A stretch of 64,000 nucleotides of DNA from DAOUKH01 sp964291475. GTDB lineage: Bacteria; Chloroflexota; Dehalococcoidia; SHYB01. Positions 59,674 to 64,000 of the stretch are shown here, piece after piece. Below the pieces are notes generated by a model. The model was not told the DNA's origin. It was given only the letters and a program-made list of their open reading frames with translations, and searched no databases. Made by a program: the position numbers and the translations under genes. The stretch spans positions 124,001 through 188,000 of the forward strand of contig OZ220083.1 of NCBI GenBank assembly GCA_964291475.2. The letters run 5' to 3'. Numbering within the stretch: the stretch's first letter is position 1; every line of letters begins with the position of its first letter.

Positions 59674-61036
59674 TCTGTTCTCCAGCCTCCAGTTCCGGCT
59701 CGTGGCCGGGTTCGCCGTGATCCTCTCCGCCGCGCTGCTCTCCGTCGGCTGGTATGTCAGCGCCGAATCGGAACGGCAGGCGGAGCGGAGCGAGGCGCTG
59801 CGCGCTGAGGTCCGTGCCGAACGGGTCCGCGGAGCCCTCGCCGCCTTCTTCGTGGACAGGAAAGACTGGTCTGGCGTCCAGCCCACTGTCGAAGAGATCG
59901 CGCGCGTGGTCGGGGCCCGCATCACGGTGCGCGACGCCGAGGGCGCCCTGGTCGGCGACTCTCACCGCCGCCTGGGGCCCCCGCGGTTCGAGCATGGCAT
60001 CCGCGGCGCCCCTATCCTCGCAAGCGACGGGAGCAGCGTTGGCAGCATCGACTTCATCTCCGCCCGCGCCTTCCTGGAAGAGCAGCGCCTGGAGCCCCTT
60101 GACTCCGACCTCGCCTCCCGCGTGAGCGAGGCGCTGCTGTGGGCGGGGCTCGCCGCGGGCGGCGCGGGTATCGTCGCCGTCGGACTCATCGCCCGCCGCA
60201 CGCTCTCGCCGGTGCGCGCCCTTTCCACGGCGGCGGAGCGGTTGGGCCGGGGCGACCTCGCCCAGCGCGTCGACCCGTCGACGGGCGACGAGATCGGGCG
60301 GCTCGGCGATACCTTCAACCGCATGGCGGAGGAGCTGGAGCAGGCGGAGCGCCAGCGCCGCGGCCTCATGGCCGACGTAGCCCACGAGCTGCGCACGCCG
60401 TTGAGCAACATCCGGGGCTACGTCGAAGCCATGCGCGACGGCGTCGCCGAGCGCGACGACGCCACCCTCGACATCCTGCAGCAGCAGATCGCGCACCTCA
60501 CCCGCCTCGTCGAAGACTTGCGTCTCCTCGCGCTGGCCGAGGCCGGCGAGCTCACTCTCCACCTTCAGCCCGAAAGCATGGTCAACGTGCTGCAATCAGT
60601 GGCGAATGCCTTTGGCGCTCGCGCCGCGGAGAAGGACGTCGCGATCCGCTGTGAGCCCGCCGCCGACCTGCCGCCGGTCTCGATGGATCGTGGCCGCGTG
60701 GAGCAGGTGCTCCACAACCTCGTGGAGAACGCGGTGACCCACTCGCCCGAGGGTGGGACCATCACCCTCAGCGCGGTCCTCGCCGACAGCGCATTCGTGA
60801 GGGTCTCCGTCGCCGACACCGGCCCCGGCATGGAGCGCGACGCGCTCGACGCCGTCTTCGAACGCTTCCACCGCCTCGACCCTTCACGGGCGAGAGCGAC
60901 AGGCGGCGCCGGGCTTGGCCTTACCATCGCCCGCCAGCTCATCGAGGCGCAGGGCGGCCGCATCTGGGCCGAAAGCGAGCCGGGCCGGGGCAGCACCTTC
61001 CTCTTCGAGCTCCCCCTGGGCGGCACTCCGACGTAG
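59666..61036 (+). CDS. Membrane HAMP sensor histidine kinase
   Basis: A 456-residue kinase. A first membrane helix lies at about 8-31, an extracytoplasmic sensor of about 120 residues follows, the second helix is near 157-178, then HAMP (about 180-232). The dimerisation helix carries His240 in MADVAHELRTPLSNIRGYV. The ATPase lid has N-box LVENAVTHSPEGG, G1 DTGPGMERD and G2 GAGLGLTIARQLIEAQGG. It should phosphorylate the coupled response regulator. The stimulus is unknown. Confidence 0.93.
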   Translation: MRSLFSSLQFRLVAGFAVILSAALLSVGWYVSAESERQAERSEALRAEVRAERVRGALAAFFVDRKDWSGVQPTVEEIARVVGARITVRDAEGALVGDSHRRLGPPRFEHGIRGAPILASDGSSVGSIDFISARAFLEEQRLEPLDSDLASRVSEALLWAGLAAGGAGIVAVGLIARRTLSPVRALSTAAERLGRGDLAQRVDPSTGDEIGRLGDTFNRMAEELEQAERQRRGLMADVAHELRTPLSNIRGYVEAMRDGVAERDDATLDILQQQIAHLTRLVEDLRLLALAEAGELTLHLQPESMVNVLQSVANAFGARAAEKDVAIRCEPAADLPPVSMDRGRVEQVLHNLVENAVTHSPEGGTITLSAVLADSAFVRVSVADTGPGMERDALDAVFERFHRLDPSRARATGGAGLGLTIARQLIEAQGGRIWAESEPGRGSTFLFELPLGGTPT

Positions 61037-61039
61037 AGC

Positions 61040-61645
61040 CGCCTTCCCTCCGGCCTCTCCCCCTCCCCTGTAGGGGCGATTCACGAATCGCCCGCCCCCT
61101 CCGGGCCTTTCCCCCTCTGGAGAACGCCTTAAGCCTCCCTCCCTCTGGGAGGAGCACCTCAAACCTCCCTCCCTCTGGGAGGGACTGAGGGCGGGCACGC
61201 GCGGGGCGGCGTGGTCCCCTCCGGATCTCTTCTCCCCTCGGAGATCTTTGCACAACTCCCGCCGCTGGTTGGAAAACGGGTGGAGTGGGGTGGTCTTCCC
61301 TCTCCCCCTCGGGGGGAGATTTGAGAGAGGGCCGGGGATGGCGCGGGGCGGTCTTCCCTCTCTCCCTTTGGGAGAGACTGAGAGAGGGCCGGGGGTGGCG
61401 CGGCGGTCCCCTCCGGACCTCTTCTCCCCACGGGAGAAGATTGAGATGAGGGGCCCCCTCACCACCACCACGGGTCCTCGAAGCCCGCCACCTCGCACCC
61501 CACCCGTAGGGGCGACCCTTGTGGTCGCCCGCCCCTCATCACCACCAACCGCCATCGAAGCCCGTCGCCCGCCTCCCCTGTAGGGGCGCGTCGCGACGCG
61601 CCCGCCCCTCATCACCACCAACCGCCATCGAAAAACCCCCACCCG
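61040..61645. repeat. 600-bp intergenic block of hairpin repeats
   Basis: No gene is credible here. It contains palindromes GGGCGATTCACGAATCGCCC (about 61073), GGGCGACC/GGTCGCCC (about 61509) and GGGCGCGTCGCGACGCGCCC (about 61582). CCTCCCTCTGGGAGG units lie at about 61135 and 61165. A left end of the terminal-inverted-repeat element (GGAGATCTTTGCACAAC, 61240) and CTTCTCCCCACGGGAGAAG with its ATTGAGATGAGG tail (61422) are also present. Confidence 0.7.
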
Positions 61646-61744
61646 GATTCGCGACATGAGCCCCTTGACGGCCCCTTGCCAAGGACCTTATCGTTGCACT
61701 ACGAACGTATGTGCTGCCCGTGGAGCATTGGTCAGCCTATGTTC

Positions 61745-62015
61745 AGCGCCTCCCGCGAGGGAGCGTGCACCCGCGCCGCGACGCCCTCCACGGCACTCCG
61801 GCGCCCGCGCCTCCCGTAAGGGAGCGTGCACCTTGCGCCGGACCGCCCGATTAGCGCGTCCGGCGCGCGCCTCCCGTGAGGGAGTGTGCAACTTGCGCCG
61901 GACATCCGACTAACGTGCCCGGCGCGCGCCTCCCGTGAGGGAGCGTGCACCTTGCGCCGGACATCCGACTGAGCGTTGGCCCGGTGCGCGCCTCCCGTGA
62001 GGGAGCGTGCGACCC
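61745..62015. repeat. Five-unit, ~60-bp tandem array of alternating hairpins
   Basis: Cores CTCCC-G(T/C)(G/A)A-GGGAG start at 61750, 61811, 61871, 61930 and 61992 (periods 61, 60, 59, 62). Each core is followed by GTGCACCTTGCGCCGG or a close variant, then about 20 less conserved bases and CCGGCGC, so GCGCCGG and CCGGCGC make a second hairpin with a variable loop. Loop sequences ACATCCGACTAACGTG and ACATCCGACTGAGCGTTG are related, unlike CRISPR spacers. The array ends at a perfect 15-bp hairpin. Confidence 0.8.
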
Positions 62016-62049
62016 GCGCCGGCGAGGCCCCTCGGGGCCTCGCCGGCGC
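62016..62049. repeat. Perfect 15-bp hairpin closing the tandem array
   Basis: GCGCCGGCGAGGCCC (62016-62030) pairs exactly with GGGCCTCGCCGGCGC (62035-62049) around CTCG. A run of A (62050-62056) follows on the plus strand. This is not the U-tract of an intrinsic terminator on either strand, so the hairpin is more likely a structural or recognition element. Confidence 0.6.
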
Positions 62050-62156
62050 AAAAAAACACAAAGGTAGAGCTGCGCCCAAGACACACCGCGGCAGGCACGC
62101 GAACCCCTTTTCCACCCTGAGGCACACGTTGGGTGAGAGCGGAGTCCGCCGTCTGC

Positions 62157-62162
62157 TACAAT
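62157..62162 (+). promoter_or_regulatory. -10 element of the nitronate monooxygenase / enoyl-CoA hydratase operon
   Basis: TACAAT followed by CGC lies 49 bases before the ATG at 62212. A GGAAAGGAA ribosome site precedes the ATG. Confidence 0.4.
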
Positions 62163-62211
62163 CGCGGCGTTTGGGCTTCCGGGCCGAATCCAGGGAAAGG
62201 AACGACAGCGC

Positions 62212-63276
62212 ATGTGGAAGACGCGCGTCACCGAGATTCTCGGCATCGACTACCCCATCCTCGAAGGGGGCATGGCCATCGCCGGCAACGGCGAGCTTGC
62301 CGCCGCCGTCTCCAACGCCGGCGGGCTCGGCATGATCTCCTCCAACCCCGGTTGGGCCCCGCTCGAAGACCGCACCGAGAACGTCCGCCGGCACATCCAC
62401 CGCGCCAAGGAGCTCACCGATAGACCCTTCGGCTGCAACTTCCCCATCTTCATCCTCTCCGACATTGCCGACCGTCACATCGAGATGCTGCTCGAAGAAG
62501 ACATCAAGGTCGTCACCCAGTCGGGCGGCAACCCGAAGCTGCACACCAAGCGTTTCAAGGACGCCGGCATCACCGTGCTGCACGTCGTGGGCAGTGTGAA
62601 GCAGGCCCTCGCCGCCGAGGCGGCCGGGGTCGACGTCGTCGTCGCCGAGGGCTACGAGGCCGGCGGGGTGAACAGCCCCGACGAGACGACCTCCATGATC
62701 CTCACCCCCTGCGTCGTCGACGCGGTGAGCATTCCGGTCGCCACCGCCGGGGGCGTCGCCGACGGACGCGGGCTCGTCGCCGCGATGGCCCTGGGCGCGG
62801 AGGCCGTCCAGATGGGCAGCGCCTTCCTCGCCACCTACGAGTGCCACGTCCACGCCGACTTCAAGAACGCGATCGTCGACGCCGGGGACAACGGCACGAT
62901 GATCACGCAGCGGGCCATCGGCCGTCTCTCCCGCAGCCTGCGCAACCCCTTCACCGAGAAGATGCGCGAGCTCGACCGGCGCGGCGACGCCGCGGCGATC
63001 AAGTCGTTCCTCGGCGAAGCGATGAACAAGGGCGACAAGACCAACACACCCACCATCGACGTGCAGTACCAGGGCCAGATGCAAGGGGACATCGAGAACG
63101 GCGAGGCCGCCCTCGGCCAGACCGCCGGCCTGATCCGCGAGGTGCGCAGTGCCGGCGACGTGGTCCGCGCCGCAATCGCCCAGGCCACCGAAATCCTGGA
63201 GCGCTTGGAGCGGCGCGCGCCGCCGGGCGTGGAAGGCGCGCCGGAGACCTTCCGGGCGCGAGGAGGCGCGGTATGA
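62212..63276 (+). CDS. Nitronate monooxygenase / NPD-family FMN enzyme (second copy)
   Basis: A 354-residue FMN barrel. PILEGGMAIAGNGELAAAVS, VVAEGYEAGGVNSPDETTSM, VATAGGVADGRGLVAAMALG and AVQMGSAFLATYEC are the family's flavin-binding blocks. It is related to the 12129 protein but not close, so the two are distinct subfamilies. Its stop overlaps the ATG of an enoyl-CoA hydratase gene by 4 bases, linking it to acyl-CoA chemistry. Some homologues beside crotonases are thought to act as enoyl or nitroalkane oxidoreductases. Confidence 0.9.
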   Translation: MWKTRVTEILGIDYPILEGGMAIAGNGELAAAVSNAGGLGMISSNPGWAPLEDRTENVRRHIHRAKELTDRPFGCNFPIFILSDIADRHIEMLLEEDIKVVTQSGGNPKLHTKRFKDAGITVLHVVGSVKQALAAEAAGVDVVVAEGYEAGGVNSPDETTSMILTPCVVDAVSIPVATAGGVADGRGLVAAMALGAEAVQMGSAFLATYECHVHADFKNAIVDAGDNGTMITQRAIGRLSRSLRNPFTEKMRELDRRGDAAAIKSFLGEAMNKGDKTNTPTIDVQYQGQMQGDIENGEAALGQTAGLIREVRSAGDVVRAAIAQATEILERLERRAPPGVEGAPETFRARGGAV

Positions 63277-64000
63277 GCTTCGACGCGAGCGGCTTCGAAG
63301 AGATCACCTACGAGCGCATGGACAAGAAGGCGGTGATCACCCTCAACCGCCCCGAGGCGCTCAATGCCGTCAACCGCCGCATGGACGCCGAGCTCTACGA
63401 GGCGTTCAAGGAGATCCGCGACAACCCCGACATCTGGGTCGGCATCATCACCGGCCGCGGCTCGCGCGCCTTCTCGGCAGGCCACGACATGAAGGAGGAC
63501 CCGTTCGAGGAAGGGACGGTATCGGTGACGCGGACCGCGCCGGCCCTCGGCGGCATCCAGAGCGAGACCAAGATCTGGAAGCCCATGATCGCCGCCATCA
63601 ACGGCTACTGCCTCGGCGGCGGCCTCGAAATCGCCCTCGCCTGCGACGTCCTCATCGCCGCCGACCACGCCGAGTTCGGCCTGCCCGAAGTGCGCTGGAA
63701 CCTGCTGGCCGCCGGCGGCGGACTCTCCCGCCTCCCCCGCGCCATCCCCTCGGCCGCGGCCATGAAGCTCATCCTGACCGGCGAGCGGATCAACGCCGAG
63801 CAGGCGCTGCAATGGGGCCTCGTCACCGACGTCACCACGCTCGACGACCTGCTCCCGCTGGCGCACCGCATCGCCGACCGGATGCTGGAGAACGCGCCGC
63901 TCGCCATGCAGTACGCCAAGATGATCTCGGTGCGGAGCATGAACGTCCCGATCGAGGACAGCCTAGCGATGGAGCAGGCGTGGATCCACGCCCTCCACTC
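63273..64000 (+). CDS. Enoyl-CoA hydratase/isomerase (crotonase), 3' end outside the window
   Basis: A crotonase-fold protein, open at the right edge after 242 residues. It has ITLNRPEALNAVNRRMDAEL, the oxyanion-hole pair in FSAGHDMKED and INGYCLGGGLEIALACDVLI, and EFGLPEVRWNLLAAGGGLSR where the second catalytic acid is expected. Coupling to the nitronate-monooxygenase-like gene (ATGA overlap) suggests a shared fatty- or aromatic-acyl-CoA pathway. Confidence 0.92.
   Translation, partial: MSFDASGFEEITYERMDKKAVITLNRPEALNAVNRRMDAELYEAFKEIRDNPDIWVGIITGRGSRAFSAGHDMKEDPFEEGTVSVTRTAPALGGIQSETKIWKPMIAAINGYCLGGGLEIALACDVLIAADHAEFGLPEVRWNLLAAGGGLSRLPRAIPSAAAMKLILTGERINAEQALQWGLVTDVTTLDDLLPLAHRIADRMLENAPLAMQYAKMISVRSMNVPIEDSLAMEQAWIHALH

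Noticed and set aside
61745..62049. CRISPR array
   Set aside because: Spacing is regular, but the intervals between cores are similar to one another rather than unique, there are no cas genes, and each unit folds into its own hairpins.
62016..62056. Intrinsic transcription terminator
   Set aside because: The hairpin is strong, but it is followed by A residues on the plus strand and the T-tract lies on the wrong side on the minus strand.

Overview
The window is about two-thirds G+C by eye. It looks like a chromosome segment from a free-living or host-associated member of Chloroflexota, most likely a Dehalococcoidia/SAR202-type lineage. Three things support this. The tmRNA encodes the tag GERKLALAA, which resembles the Dehalococcoides tag as I remember it. 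There are many flavin/F420-type LLM oxidoreductases, short-chain dehydrogenases (SDRs), MaoC hydratases and nitronate monooxygenases. A HemQ-type protein is present. The taxonomy is inferred and no marker phylogeny was run.

Layout. 1-6.3 kb: a partial gene, a Mo-cofactor/flavin reductase pair, a cupin, a methyltransferase, a DrrAB-like ABC exporter and NfeD. 6.4-8.1 kb: a slipin and the tmRNA. 8.1-12 kb: a damaged patch with a FitAB/VapBC-like toxin-antitoxin locus (frameshifted antitoxin, intact operator-like palindrome), a GyrI-like gene with a stop codon, an LLM gene with a shifted C-terminus and a frameshifted IS481-type element. 12-17 kb: nitronate monooxygenase, hydrolase, YgjP-like metallopeptidase, DUF1214 protein and an RRM protein. 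17.4-23 kb: a MacAB-like tripartite exporter whose adaptor is greatly enlarged by repeated coiled coil. 23.4-30.7 kb: SDR, TldD, DUF488, DUF309, an unmarked selenoprotein of the ArsC/Spx fold, HemQ, a sugar epimerase, a lipoprotein and YjbQ. 30.8-42.5 kb: a catabolic block of amidohydrolase, NIPSNAP, five SDRs, two LLM proteins and a GlcG-like protein. 42.7-51.7 kb: MFS and FtsX transporters, tRNA-Gly, a selenocysteine peroxiredoxin, an isochorismatase fold lacking key residues, CFA synthase, a cupin and a LiaF-like protein. 51.8-54.7 kb: a MaoC/MFE-2-like beta-oxidation set. 54.7-57.5 kb: an orphan antitoxin, a restriction-modification pair, GNAT and Nudix. 57.5-61 kb: nitroreductase, a secreted two-repeat protein and a two-component system. 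61-64 kb: a repeat-rich gap, a second nitronate monooxygenase and a partial enoyl-CoA hydratase.

Two genes are hidden because an in-frame UGA sits exactly at the catalytic cysteine: a 1-Cys-type peroxiredoxin (48223-48675) and an ArsC/Spx-fold protein (26741-27085). Each has a hairpin downstream of the UGA that fits a bacterial SECIS element. Ordinary genes here use UGA as stop, so these are best read as selenoproteins. They imply that a selenocysteine-insertion system is encoded elsewhere in the genome.

The gaps between genes are filled with dispersed palindromic repeats. One composite family has 12-bp terminal inverted repeats and sits nested inside other hairpin repeats. There is also a five-unit, about 60-bp double-hairpin array just before the last operon. 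Several genes carry single-base indels in G or C runs, which could be real decay or assembly error and should be checked against reads.
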